A DNA stretch of 64,000 nt from Microstegium vimineum. Taxonomy: Eukaryota; Streptophyta; Magnoliopsida; Poales; Poaceae. Position numbers and translations under genes: made by a program. Location of the stretch: positions 25,676,719-25,740,718 of the forward strand of contig CM039128.1 of assembly GCA_022036555.1 (NCBI GenBank), written 5' to 3'. The notes under the pieces were generated by a model. That model saw nothing but the letters and a program-made list of their open reading frames with translations, made no database searches and had not been told where the DNA came from. Shown in pieces: positions 22,330 to 33,978 of the stretch. How positions within the stretch are numbered: the stretch's first letter is position 1; each line of letters begins with the position of its first letter.

Positions 22330-23484
22330 GCTAAAACAAGCTTAGACGTAGACTTTAAGGAAGTTTTTAAAGCCATAGGTTGGACGAGTGAGTTTTGGGA
22401 TATCACTAGCGACCCAGGAAGTAAGTTGTTAACTCTAGAATTTTTAAGTACGGTTAATACTAGTGCCCAAAGAATTACTTTCCGGCTGCTTAATCATCCA
22501 CTATCTTTAACTTGGAAAGAATTTAGTCATGTTCTTGGATGTAAAGAAAAATGTGCTATTAATTTTGAGCATGCTACTCCTGGGTATGATAGAAAGGAAT
22601 TTTGGAAACTCATCTCTGGAAAGGATAATGCTAGATACCCACGAACCAGAGAAATCCATAATCCTACTTTACGGTTCATGCATCGTTGGTTAGGAATAAC
22701 CTTGTTTCCTAGAAATGATGTAAGACCTGTAACAAATGTTGAGCTGAGAATACTTTTTGCCATGGTGAATAAAAATTCAAGTTTCTCCTGTTAGAGCCAT
22801 GGTAGATCACTGGTGCTCAGCCGGTGGTAGAAAAGGACCTTTTGAGTTTACTTTCATGATCACTAAAATCATGCATAATATGGCTCAGCTCCAGGACTTT
22901 CAGTTTTACTTAACCTCACAAACATCTGTGCTAGATATGAACTATTTTGTGCAATGCCACAACCTGGCTCAGGGATTAAATGATTATGTCTTATATTTGA
23001 ATAATGAACCCTTAAAAAGAATTCCACTCCCTTGTGAAAGGCTTAAACTGTATAGGTGTAGGAGACTAACCTTTGATACAGAAACACAAGAAGGGCGTAG
23101 GAGTTTTGCAGGACGAAGGACGACACACAACATGGCATATGTTGCACGTCTCTGGGGTCAGAGTTCATGGATGAGTCCACTAGCGCCACACATTTCACCA
23201 TCTCAAGCAGTGGACCCCAAAGATCAGCATCGCACACCCAAAGTGCACGGTATTCTTTTGCTTCTTCTTCACAGGGAAGGGAATACAATGAGTTCCGTCA
23301 TGACGTGAATCTCCTCACAACTCAAGTAAATGAGCTACGAGTGAGTCATGGAATCCTCCATGAAAACGTGGTCCAAAATCAACAACGGGTCCAAGACATG
23401 AGAGATTACCAGAATCAGCAATGGGATAATTTCTATACCCATCATGGAATAGACCCAACACAATTTCATCCACAAGGACCATGA
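22330..23484 (+). pseudogene. Athila-type extra ORF (plus strand)
   Basis: Conserved order of a grass Athila-like ORF: FKAIGWTSEFWDI and GSKLLTLEFLST, PLSLTWKEFSHVLGCKEKC, PGYDRKEFWKLISG, NPTLRFMHRWLGITLFPRND, ELRILFAMVNK, then AMVDHW, LNDYVLYLNN, and a C-terminal coiled coil (EYNEFRHDVNLLTTQVNELR) ending QFHPQGP. Two frameshifts (near 22770 and 23155) break it. A GCTTGGGGGAG motif right after the stop is usual for the 3' side of such elements. Gag and pol of this element are absent: the ORF starts at the broken edge of G-prime. Function unknown; such ORFs occupy the env-like position. Confidence 0.72.
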
Positions 23485-24476
23485 AAAGAGTAAGCTTGGG
23501 GGAGATTATCTCCCCCACTAAGGTAAGTTTTCATTTAGCATTTTCAATTATGCAACTTAAATTTTTGTAATTTGAATTCTAGCATTTTACTCCTGCATTT
23601 ATCTTTCAAAAAAAACTGGAAAATTACAAAAATTTACAAAAATATTTCCATGTCAATTAATTAAGTTTTATTTCCCTTAGAATAAAATTGTTCCATAGCT
23701 ATCCATCTTTCTTGTGGAAATGATGAATAGTTGCTCTGCTAAATGTTTCTCTAGTACTTAGTTTATAGCTTGATATTTCTCTAAGTATGATTTACTCGGC
23801 TTAAAAGAAACCATTATGAACCTCAAACTTTTGTGGGTTGCAAATGCGGTAACTGAGTCTAAGTTGTTGTGAGACATGATATGACAAGATAAGAGCTTCT
23901 ATAATTTTTTTTCTAAGAAAGAATAACTATTGGAGTTTTATTTATTAAAATGATAAAAATACTTTTTGTTCCTCAATGGTGAAAAATTCCTACCAAAGAC
24001 ATATATGCTCCTTCATGATATAAGCTTTCTACATAAGCTGCTTACTTTGTATTGAGTTTGGTCAAGTTTTGTGACCCTTATTGAGAGATTTATCATGCTC
24101 CCAAGATCAAGATCAGTTGCACGCCACATATACATGTTGCTTCTACACTAGAAGTACACAGAAACATGCCTTACATTTCCAAATAAGTTCATACTCCATG
24201 CTCTAAGTAGAAAACATTTTCTCTCTCTAGTTTGTTGCCAGTAAATGAGACATAGACTATGCAAAAATATTTAGGGACATTATGAAGTCCCATTCTTTTA
24301 TGAGCATTCCAAAGCTCCAAAAACAATATGATGATGATGAGAATTTTCAAAGCTCATAGAAAAATTAGAAGATAGCTATGTCTCAAAATAAAAAGTTAGG
24401 AAAGAGAGATCATCCACCTATAGGAGTATTGATCATCTACCATGTTTCCACACACTTGCACATCTTGATCTAAGAG
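23485..24476 (+). other. AT-rich 3' non-coding region of the Athila-type element
   Basis: Follows the ORF stop and the GCTTGGGGGAG motif. It resembles the inverse complement of 36833-37950 (shared landmarks: gatctctc near the middle and cttgatcta at the end), so it is the 3' region of the same family in opposite orientation. It ends abruptly at 24476, where the minus-strand LTR of element B begins. No gene is seen. Confidence 0.7.
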
Positions 24477-25907
24477 TGTTGGTATTTCTTATGACTATTG
24501 GATAAATCCGCAAGCACACAGATTATACCGATGTAGCACTTCACCGGTAGTATTCCGGAATGATAGTGATCTAACTAGGATTAAAGATATTTCCTATGAT
24601 GGATCAAGGGAGATTATGATAACTGGGTTGAGAGGTCCAAAATAGCACAAAAGTCTAACAAGGGATAGCTGGTTATACTGGCCTTATCGGCCCGCGCCAT
24701 CACGTTGTATTGAAGCCTTACCTTTTAAGAACTTATCTTACACATGTGGTGGAATACAAAGACTAGATAGAGCTAACACTTTCTACTAGCATCCACAAAC
24801 AATCCATGCGATAAGTGATTTACAAAGGCAAGATTAAGCTTAGACACCACGTCTACACTAATCTTACTACTTTAACCTTGGCCTAAGATTAAAGCGCTTT
24901 ACTCAGAGCAAAGCGATGATCAAGCATGGAAATTTGTATAACAGCTAAACCAGATTTAAAACACTGAATACTATAAAGAACTCAGAAGAAGTCACTTACA
25001 AGTGCTAAACTTACAAGAGACTCACATCCGTTGAGGAAGAACTCCGGAGAAGATTCTCGACAGACCCGGGGCTTTCTCCGGAAGGCTCCTCACTCTCCTC
25101 CAACTATCATAACACTACTGAAGAGCTCCGCTAAGAGACTAGAGAGTAGTTTATCCAATGATGCATGAATGAGAAGGGAGCTCTAGGGGTCTATTTATAG
25201 CTAGAGGTGGAGTAGGGGCTACTCCGGTGCCACGCCAGCGATCCGCGTCACCTTCATCAAGCACCGTTGGATCCAACCGACTTCAGAACCGCCTAAGGAT
25301 CAAGGGTGTTGATGTGGGGAGTGGGTAAGTCAGTTGGGGAGGTGAAACCGCCATATGGGTGGTCGGCCGACCACCCATACTGGCCTATGGGCCCTCCTGG
25401 ACCTTCTAGAAGATGGCCCATTGATCAGGGGCTAAGTGGGGGGCCTGGTGGGCCCCACCTATGGGTCGGCCGATCCCCATGTGGGGTCTGTGGGCCACCT
25501 CTGCCTCCTAGACACTGGTCCCACCTGTCATATGCCCTGGGTGTCGGTTCTGAGTTGAGTTGTCACGTTAATCTTCTTGATGTGGACCCATGGATCCTTG
25601 TGCTGTGAATCTGGACCATTGAGAGGTGAATATACATGGATCCAAGGGTAGAGAGTATTCTTGAGGGTGTTACATGGATCATGGGGGCTAAGGAGCCAAG
25701 TGGGCCCACAGGATGGTCGGCCGACCCCCTAAGTTGGAACACTGGCTCCCAAAAGACCCCACTTGTCATTACCTACATCAAATAGTCAAGGGCATGTGGA
25801 ACCAGTTATTTGGCACAATTTATTCAGGTTATGCTTGTTTTCCTTTGAGAATGAGGATGTTGACGGTATTTTAAAGGTGACAAAATAGCTCTTAATTACC
25901 ATCAACA
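24477..25907 (-). repeat. Element B 3' LTR (1431 bp)
   Basis: The minus strand begins TGTTGATGGTAATTAAG and ends AAATACCAACA. Its TATA box is the complement of 25191-25200 (CTATAAATAG). U3 carries GGTCGGCCGACC at about 25361 and 25711 and GGTCGGCCGATC at about 25462. It is an inverted relative of 16134-16980 plus 1-200. Confidence 0.9.
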
Positions 25908-25925
25908 AGATCCCCCATACTTACC
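25908..25925 (-). other. Polypurine tract of element B
   Basis: The minus strand reads AGGTAAGTATGGGGGATCT directly before the LTR, preceded by CGAGGACGAGCAAAG. This is a well-known arrangement at the 3' end of plant gypsy elements and fixes the element's orientation. Confidence 0.85.
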
Positions 25926-26052
25926 TCTTTGCTCGTCCTCGAGTAAAGGTTAAAAGATAACAAGACTATGTTATTCAAAGTATAAAGCAAGCATAGAGAT
26001 TCCATTCATGACAGTTTGTCATACCAATGGGATATGTGGTATTGGCTAACAT

Positions 26053-26057
26053 ATATC
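26053..26057. repeat. Target-site duplication of element C, left (ATATC)
   Basis: Matches ATATC at 36828-36832 exactly. Removing C and one copy joins the two parts of B's non-coding region. Confidence 0.93.
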
Positions 26058-27086
26058 TGTTGACACCGTTTTTTGACATGTGCCAATATGATCTGAGGAT
26101 TGTGCCGATCGGCAAAAGGCAAGTTGCTGCTCCTTATCGGTATCAGAATATTGCCGGTCAGATTGCCGATAAAGACGAGAATGTTGCCGATGAGAGCCAA
26201 AGCCTGTTGCCGATGAGGACGGAAAGCTGCCAATGAATGATGATGCCGATGGAAGCAGGATGAGGTGGCTGGCGTCAGCAAAAGAGTGTCGATGGCAATA
26301 GAAGAAGGTTGCAAATTAGAAGAAGTCAACGGATGTTGCCGATGAAGGATGACATGGCTAACGTGAGCATACAATTACCGATGGCGTTAAAAGGAAATTG
26401 CGGATCGAAAGGATGTGTCGATGGAAAGTTTCATCGGGGAAAAGACATAAGGAAACTGGTGATCTTATACCAGTATTGTTATAGAAGTTTGAGTCCGACT
26501 CTTGCACGAGTCGTTTATTTCCTTTAAAATAGAAGAGTTTGTTTAGGAAAATATTATTGTTTGAGTCCGGCTCCTGTGCGAGTCAGTTATTTCCTTTAAA
26601 ATAGGAGTTTGTTATTTAGGAAAGGTACGAGTCGTATCTATCTACAACTCCCTCTGCCGGAGTATAAATAGGTACCCAGGGGTGCTGTAAACAATCATAT
26701 CCAAGCATATCAAATGAATCTACTATTTTTATCTATCTTTCCAGCAATTTACCTTTTATCGCATTAGTATTAGTCTATCTACGAGTTCTTCAAGTTTCGA
26801 CGGGCTGCATCTCATCGACCTCCATCAACCCTTGCAAGTTCTGCGTTTGAGCAATCTGAGCCTTGACGTCCGGGCGCATCGCTGTCGTCTCGTTCAGCTC
26901 TACTCTAGTTATCCTGATCATGTTTGAGCCTTGACATCTGGGCGCATTGCCGTTGTCTCGTTCAGATCTTGTTCTATTTATCGTCCTTGTTGATTAACTG
27001 GTCAAATCGACTGGCACACCCTCGGAGATCGATTTCGGGTATAAGCCTGAGGTGTTCGCAGATTCTGACGATTTTTTGCGTCAACG
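26058..27086 (+). repeat. Element C 5' LTR (1029 bp)
   Basis: TGTTGACACCG to GCGTCAACG (last base A in the 3' copy). TATA box TATAAATA is at 26663-26670. U3 holds seven GCCGAT/ATCGGC hexamers within about 330 bp. U5 holds a 68-bp-period duplication (from 26858 and 26926: GAGCCTTGAC plus CGGGCGCAT/TGGGCGCAT). Confidence 0.95.
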
Positions 27087-27154
27087 CCTCTTTTGGCACA
27101 CTCGGTGGGATAATATCACATCTGTTGACCACAGTTTAGCCCATTACAAGCTTA

Positions 27155-28778
27155 ATGGACAATACTGCTGGGATCAATCCGAAGAGTGTCATTGAAGTCT
27201 CCGAAGCAAATCTGAGAGATGATCAGAAGCAAGCTATGGAGCGGGCTATGGAGGAGTACAAGCAGTTATATCTGAAGTCCTTCAGCCTCAATAGAATCGG
27301 TGAAGCCATCCAGAATCAAGATCCGCCGTTGCCATGGCAGGTCGCTTTTGACGCCGATCCTGGTAAATTACAAGAGATGGTTAATTCTGCATTAAATCAT
27401 GTGTTAATTAATCAATCCAATGTGTTGTCCAATACTGTATACAATGCTGTCAAGCAAACTCTTAAGGAAGGACAAGCACCATATTATACTAGTTCGGCGT
27501 ATCAACTCGGATCGGCATCTGTTACGATCCCATCGGCGGTTCCAAGGGTGTCTTCACCGCATATGAACCGATCTGCCGATGAGATCACGTCGCCAAGATC
27601 AAGTCCAGCAAACATTGCTCAATTGAATGCGAATCTGGTGGCGTCAACAATGTCTGGACCTGTGACCCAGAGTCAGCCGACTTCTGCCAGTTGGTGGGGA
27701 TACGGTATGCCTCTAAGTCCATCTGCTAATCCTGGATTATCCCCGAGGCAAGATACATCATGGAAGGCTCCCATAACATCGGTAGCACCTGCATAGCCGA
27801 TGATTCCAGTGGTGCATTATGCTTCATCCTCTTCAACGATGCAGTTGCCGTCAGGAAATCTTTAGATAACAATACCTAGAGTGCCTTATGCACAACCATC
27901 GGCAGGATATTTGCCGATGCAACAAGGCATGGCAGCTATTAGTCAACCCGTATCGGCAATGGCTTATCAAGTTGTGGTACCCGTGAATCAAGGCAATCAT
28001 CCAAGGGTACAAGGACAGCAAGCGCCAGCTGGTTATCAGCCATCGGCAAGTCATATGCCGATGACATCTAATGTAAATTGGATCGGTCAATTACCGATTC
28101 AGCAGCAAGTTGTGTAGCCTGGATATCAAGTGGCGAGAGCTCCGCAGTACTTGCAAATGAATATGCACAATGATACGTCGGCATATAAGCCAATGAATAG
28201 AATGCCACAATACAACCCAGTGGACGTTCAAAATTGCCCATCGGCAACTCAGCCGATGCATAATGTTCAACAATGGGTGACGCAATCTAGACGTCAAGTG
28301 GCAGAGGTCCAAAACCACCATTTACCATCGGAATTATATAATGATGCATCGACATCTCAGCCGGTAAACCCTCTATTCTCGCAATATATTCCAGTGGGCG
28401 TTGAAGGTGGTCTATCGGCAAATCAGCCGATGCATGATGTTCAGCGAATTGATGTTGCCTCTGCACCAACTGGTTCGGCCTATTCATCGCAAAGATATGA
28501 AGAGGTGCATCAACCTGCTCAACCAGTCATCTAGTCAGTGCATCGGCAGGATCAAGATGTGTACTGGACCGATAAGATTGCCAAAGTGGCGAAAGAACAA
28601 TTCAGTATCAAGCCTAAGGTTGATACATATTCTTATCGGACTCCATACCCTCCAGCTTATGATTCAATCCCCTTCCCAAATCGGTACAAAGTGCCAGATT
28701 TCACTAAGTTTTCTGGTCAAGGTGATATATCAACAATGAGCACATTAACCGATTTATTATCCAATGTGGGGAGGCAGC
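27155..28778 (+). pseudogene. Element C gag, N-terminal part (interrupted by element D)
   Basis: ATG at 27155, 68 bp after the LTR. The N-terminal helix-rich segment is conserved with E (VIEVSEANLRDDQKQAMERA, YKQLYLKSFSLNR, PGKLQEMVNSALN). A long Pro/Ser/Gln-rich linker follows, then the start of the capsid-like domain (YWTDKIAKVAKEQFSIKPK, SYRTPYPPAYDSIPFPNRY, FTKFSGQGDIST). In-frame TAG codons occur at about 27794, 27863, 28116 and 28532. Relative to E one G is missing near 28736 (ATG-AGCAC against ATGGAGCAC), a frameshift just before D's insertion point. The reading continues at 33979. Confidence 0.87.
28774..28778. repeat. Target-site duplication of element D, left (GCAGC)
   Basis: Repeated exactly at 33974-33978. 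Joining the flanks restores C's gag reading (GEAA...RDELRVRLFSSSL) as in E. Confidence 0.95.
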
Positions 28779-30013
28779 TGTTGGAATATGCCCTAGAGCT
28801 AATCATGTAGATGATTATATTCCGGTTGTATCCATGACTAATAAAGTGTTCTGAGAATATCCATTATAGACAACTAGTATTGATTGACAATTATGTGAAT
28901 TGTTTGTGGAACTCAATTACCTGAATGGTTATTCTAATAGTAGTCCCTGGTCGGCATTCTTGTAAGAGCACACTTGAATATTAGACCAGCACATGTATTA
29001 GTTGATGGCTATGTTTCACAAGTCATGGAGATGTCAAACTAATAATGTGGGCACATGTGAGACATGTAGGCTGGACTGACCCAACAAGAGAAAGTCTCTA
29101 TTCATGTCATGTACGTTATGTCCTTAGACCTGAGATTGTGGTATGTACTCAAGATGTGAAACGATCTACTTAGAGACTATCAAACGCTACTCTGTAATTG
29201 GGTAGTTATAAAGGTGGCCCTTGGGTGGTCGGGAAAACATGCTGTGAGACATAGACAATCAAGATGGAATTTGCCCCTCTCTTCGTGAGAGAGATATCAC
29301 TGGATCACTCATGTGATTGGATCAACAAATGCATGGCCGTGCTTGGGTTAAGTGTTAACCCACGAGTTGAACCATATATCGAGTGGCGAAGGGAATAACT
29401 TGTACATGGTCATAGTGGTTCGTCTGATATGATCATAGCGTATGCATAGGAGTTGACACGCCTTGCTAGAGGCCGCTATCAACTATTGGTCGAGTAAGAG
29501 TACTTGGGCCATGTCTATGTATGCGTGAGCCCATAGGGTCGCACGCTTAAGGGGCTGGAAGCCTAATTCGGGTTGGACCCGAATTAGACTAGGTTTAGGG
29601 TTTCTAATGGGCCTCCACCGTGGGAGCTCGTTAGGACGCCTATATAAGCAAAGGGTGGGCGCGGGGCGAATTAATCCACGCCTTTTGGCAGCCGCCGTCG
29701 CCTCCCCACGCTCGCGCCTTTTGCTCCTCGCGGACCTAGCAGTCCGGAGGCGCAACGCTTCATCCCTGCACGTGTGGGATTCCTCGGAGGTGCTGCATCT
29801 GGAGCACAAGGACGAACCGCGCGAAGGGGACGTTGAGACGGACGACCACGCAACTGCACTGCCTGCTGCGACGCGCACGACTACATCAAGTCGTCTTCCG
29901 CTGCACCTGTGCGTCTTGTGGTAATCCCGTAACCTGTAACTAGCAGTAGATCCTGGTTTATGAGGTCGAAAAGTTTTGTTTTCCGGCTAGCGTAGCAACC
30001 TCGTATTCCAACA
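28779..30013 (+). repeat. Element D 5' LTR (1235 bp)
   Basis: TGTTGGAATATG to ATTCCAACA. TATA box TATATAAG is at 29641-29648. ORFs here are identical in the other LTR and have no protein support. Differences from the 3' LTR are an A-run indel near 29233 and substitutions at 29762, 29875, 29910, 29917, 29927, 30003 and 30010. Confidence 0.95.
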
Positions 30014-30014
30014 G

Positions 30015-30026
30015 TGGTATCGGAGC
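30015..30026 (+). other. Primer-binding site of element D
   Basis: TGGTATCGGAGC differs by one base from the standard initiator-Met tRNA PBS TGGTATCAGAGC. It starts one base after the 5' LTR, as usual for plant Copia elements. Confidence 0.9.
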
Positions 30027-31252
30027 CGTTACTGCCTCGTTATAGGTTCAGATCTTGGCATATGGTGATATGCGGGTTTTATGATGAATCTCAGACTTTG
30101 GTTCATGTCTTGCTGCGATGGTATTGTATCAACCTACTCGTACCGGTCGGAATTCCGCCATCCGAGTTAACAGATGCAAGTAAATCCAGTCAGGGCGAGT
30201 TGGAGATCAATTAGATTGATCGAATTGAAACCTAGGTCAGAAGCCGGGCGCATGTGATGCGCGTCGGGAATAGATGCGATCTATGTAGATGCGATCTATG
30301 TAATCCCAGTAAATTTTTGGGCTGATGAGATTAGTCCGATGAGATTTTCATAGTGATTTTTGGGACCGCCGTTGCTACCTGCTATAGCGCCTAGAATCGT
30401 TCTACGCCTAACTTGTTTTTGCAGGAGTTGATGTGGTTGGTATGGCCTATGAGATTGTATGTAATTTTCATGCCCTGCGTGACATGTAAGCAACACGGCT
30501 GGAGCCATATGTGTTGCCTTTTGATGTATTGGCCTGCGTGCCATCTTGTGATCTTGCGACTATGTAATTAGTATAGCTTGCGGTAAGATAGTTCTTGGAG
30601 GACTTATCACAAGAAGGATGTCACACGTGGATCATGGAGATGGAGATCACCATGATGGGCAAGATGATGGAGATGGAGATCACCATTATTTAAAGGGCCA
30701 TACCAAGTCACTATGTGTGAATGTGATTCTCATTTTATTCTACTTTTGTTGTTCGCTATTATGTTTTGTCTACATGAATATGATAGTAAAGTAGAATGAT
30801 CCCTCAGCAATGTTTAAGTTGTGTGCTTTCCCAAACCTTGCACTGTCACGTGTCTTGTACGATTGGTGGTGGGTCTATGAAATTAGGGTGCCACTGATCT
30901 TCCTTGACTAGACAGGTTCGTGTCGGACACTTACTAGCAGAAGGTTTGGTTACTTGAACAAGGTTATCCTAACGGTTAGGGACCTTGAAGCATGGGGAGG
31001 TTGAGCGTAGCATACAGATGCTGCCCAACAACAAGAGTCATATGTGATATGATTAGCAAAGTGTTGCTTACCGATCTACCATGTCTTCTAGCGGTGATGC
31101 TAAAGCTCACTAGTTGACTTGTTAGTTGTGGGTCTTGAATCACTAAGTATCAATTGAGGGATATTGATTTTAGTGGGAGTATGTTTTATTTTGATATAAC
31201 TTACTCCTTCATGGATACATTGTCTTAGTATTTTGCATTACTTTTGTTGTAG
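30027..31252 (+). other. Element D 5' leader
   Basis: About 1.2 kb between PBS and gag ATG. It contains two near-tandem copies of ATGATGGAGATGGAGATCACC-like sequence near 30630-30690 and AT-rich sequence after. No gene is seen; short ORFs lack support. Confidence 0.7.
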
Positions 31253-32739
31253 ATGGCTCCCAGTAATCAGCCATTTACTTTGCGATCAATTCTTGAGAAA
31301 GATAAGTTGAATGGAACAAATTATGCGGATTGGATCCGCAGCCTGAGAATTGTTCTCAGGGCTGAGAAAAAGGAAGATATTCTAGACACCCCATTACCAG
31401 ATAAGCCTGATGATAATGCACCTACTGCAGAGAAAACCACTTACAAGAAAGCATGTGATGCTGATCTTGAAGTGAGTTGCCTCATGCTTGCTTGTATGGA
31501 ACCTGATCTACAGATGCAGTTCGACTACAATCATTCAGCGAACGATATGATCGTGGCGCTTGAAGATATGTTCCAAACTCAAGCGCGGACTGAAAGGTTC
31601 AATGTCTCTAAGGCGCTTGCAGAAACCAAGCTGGCTGAGGGCGCTCCTGTAGGGCCACATGTAATCAAGATGGTTGGTTACACTCAGAGGTTGGAGAAGC
31701 TAGGCTTCCCAATTGGCCAAGAGTTGGCAACTGATTTCATTCTTGCGTCTCTCCCGCCTAGTTATGGAAACTTCATCTCGAACTACCATATGCATGGGGC
31801 GGAGAAGGGCTTGAATGAATTATGTGGCATGCTTAAAACAGCAGAAGCTGATATCAAGAAGGCAGCAGACAGTAGCCATGTGATGGCGGTCCAAAACAAG
31901 CCTAAATTTAAAAGGAGGGCTGGGTGGAAGAAGAAGGCGAAGGCTAAAGATGAGATCTCTAAGCCAAACCCTCCTCCTGCCAATGGACCAGCTGCTGAAG
32001 CAATATGCTTTCACTGTAAGGGGAAAGGTCACTGGAAGAGAAACTGCAAGCTGTACTTGGAGTCCTTAGAGAAGGATGGCGGTAGTAAAGGTACTCCCGC
32101 TGCCTGTACACTTATCGTTTATGTTACAGATATTTTTCTCGCTGATTCTTACATTAACTCCTGGGTATTTGATACCGGATCGGTTGCTCATATTTGCAAT
32201 ACGATGCAGGGAATGGTAAGAAGTAGAAGCACGAGAAGAGGCGAAGTTGATTTCCGCGTGGGCAACAATGCAAGAGTTGCTGCGTTGAGCGTTGGGACGA
32301 TGCAACTTCACCTCTCGTCAGGATTTATCATGGGGTTGAATAATTGTTATTTTGCTCCTAGTTTAAGTCAAAACATTGTGTCACCTTCATGTTTGATGAA
32401 GGATGGTTATTCATTTGCGAGTAAAGACAATGGTTGTGTGATCTCAAAATGACATGTTTGTGGCTTTTGCATCCATTGTGAATGGATTGTTTATTTTAAA
32501 TCTTGATGATACACCTATCTGTAATGTTAATGCTAAAAGGCCTCGGCTTAATGAGTTAAGTTCTACATATTTGTGGCATTGTCGTTTGGGTCATATAAGT
32601 GAGAATCGCATGAAGAGGCTCCATGATGATGGTCTTCTAGCTTCGTTTGATTTTGAATCATACGAGACATGTGAGGCTTGCCTACTAGGCAAGATGACCA
32701 AGGCGCCATTCAAAGGATTTCCTGAGAGGGCGTCTGGCT
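31253..32739 (+). pseudogene. Element D gag-protease-pre-integrase, truncated
   Basis: ATG at 31253, then 399 open codons. The Copia Gag comes first (LNGTNYADWIRSLRIVLRA, about residues 18-36; FQTQARTERFNVSKAL). A CCHC zinc knuckle (CFHCKGKGHWKRNC, about residue 254) binds RNA. The protease active site is WVFDTGSVAHIC (about residue 306), where Asp-Thr-Gly is intact. A one-base frameshift at about 32450 separates this from a second stretch with the pre-integrase zinc motif (LWHCRLGHISENRM, CEACLLGKM). Coding then ends at PERASGLL, where LTR sequence starts. Gag itself is intact, so particle protein could in principle still be made. Confidence 0.9.
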
Positions 32740-33973
32740 TGTTGGAATATGCCCTAGAGCTAATCATGTAGATGATTATATTCCGGTTGTATCCATGACT
32801 AATAAAGTGTTCTGAGAATATCCATTATAGACAACTAGTATTGATTGACAATTATGTGAATTGTTTGTGGAACTCAATTACCTGAATGGTTATTCTAATA
32901 GTAGTCCCTGGTCGGCATTCTTGTAAGAGCACACTTGAATATTAGACCAGCACATGTATTAGTTGATGGCTATGTTTCACAAGTCATGGAGATGTCAAAC
33001 TAATAATGTGGGCACATGTGAGACATGTAGGCTGGACTGACCCAACAAGAGAAAGTCTCTATTCATGTCATGTACGTTATGTCCTTAGACCTGAGATTGT
33101 GGTATGTACTCAAGATGTGAAACGATCTACTTAGAGACTATCAAACGCTACTCTGTAATTGGGTAGTTATAAAGGTGGCCCTTGGGTGGTCGGGAAACAT
33201 GCTGTGAGACATAGACAATCAAGATGGAATTTGCCCCTCTCTTCGTGAGAGAGATATCACTGGATCACTCATGTGATTGGATCAACAAATGCATGGCCGT
33301 GCTTGGGTTAAGTGTTAACCCACGAGTTGAACCATATATCGAGTGGCGAAGGGAATAACTTGTACATGGTCATAGTGGTTCGTCTGATATGATCATAGCG
33401 TATGCATAGGAGTTGACACGCCTTGCTAGAGGCCGCTATCAACTATTGGTCGAGTAAGAGTACTTGGGCCATGTCTATGTATGCGTGAGCCCATAGGGTC
33501 GCACGCTTAAGGGGCTGGAAGCCTAATTCGGGTTGGACCCGAATTAGACTAGGTTTAGGGTTTCTAATGGGCCTCCACCGTGGGAGCTCGTTAGGACGCC
33601 TATATAAGCAAAGGGTGGGCGCGGGGCGAATTAATCCACGCCTTTTGGCAGCCGCCGTCGCCTCCCCACGCTCGCGCCTTTTGCTCCTCGCGGACCTAGC
33701 AGTCCGGAGGCGCAACGCTTCGTCCCTGCACGTGTGGGATTCCTCGGAGGTGCTGCATCTGGAGCACAAGGACGAACCGCGCGAAGGGGACGTTGAGACG
33801 GACGACCACGCAACTGCACTGCCTGCTGCGACGCACACGACTACATCAAGTCGTCTTCCGCTGCACCTGCGCGTCTAGTGGTAATCTCGTAACCTGTAAC
33901 TAGCAGTAGATCCTGGTTTATGAGGTCGAAAAGTTTTGTTTTCCGGCTAGCGTAGCAACCTCATATTCCTACA
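32740..33973 (+). repeat. Element D 3' LTR (1234 bp)
   Basis: Nearly identical to the 5' LTR. TATA box is at 33601-33608. No polypurine tract precedes it: the preceding bases are coding sequence (GAGGGCGTCTGGCT). Confidence 0.95.
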
Positions 33974-33978
33974 GCAGC
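33974..33978. repeat. Target-site duplication of element D, right (GCAGC)
   Basis: Exact partner of 28774-28778. Confidence 0.95.

Larger units (their letters stand above)
28779..33973 (+). mobile_element. Element D: young, internally deleted Ty1/copia element
   Basis: LTRs are 28779-30013 (1235 bp) and 32740-33973 (1234 bp), with TSD GCAGC inside C's gag. A PBS and a long leader precede a gag-protease-pre-integrase frame that stops abruptly: the GAG-pre-integrase motif (LWHCRLGH ... CEACLLGKMTKAPF) runs straight into the 3' LTR. Integrase core, RT, RNase H and polypurine tract are gone. The two LTRs differ by only seven substitutions and one indel, so this is the most recent datable insertion in the window. 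All seven substitutions lie in the last 252 bp. Confidence 0.93.

Noticed and set aside
20730..25740. GGTCGGCCGACC palindromes as possible recombination or operator sites
   Set aside because: As discrete sites they lack any conserved partner or spacing. I kept them only as a family-enriched motif.
29483..29924. ORFs of 131 and 105 residues, repeated at 33443-33878
   Set aside because: They are duplicated because they lie in D's two LTRs, overlap on both strands, span promoter and transcript-start region, and show no known domain.
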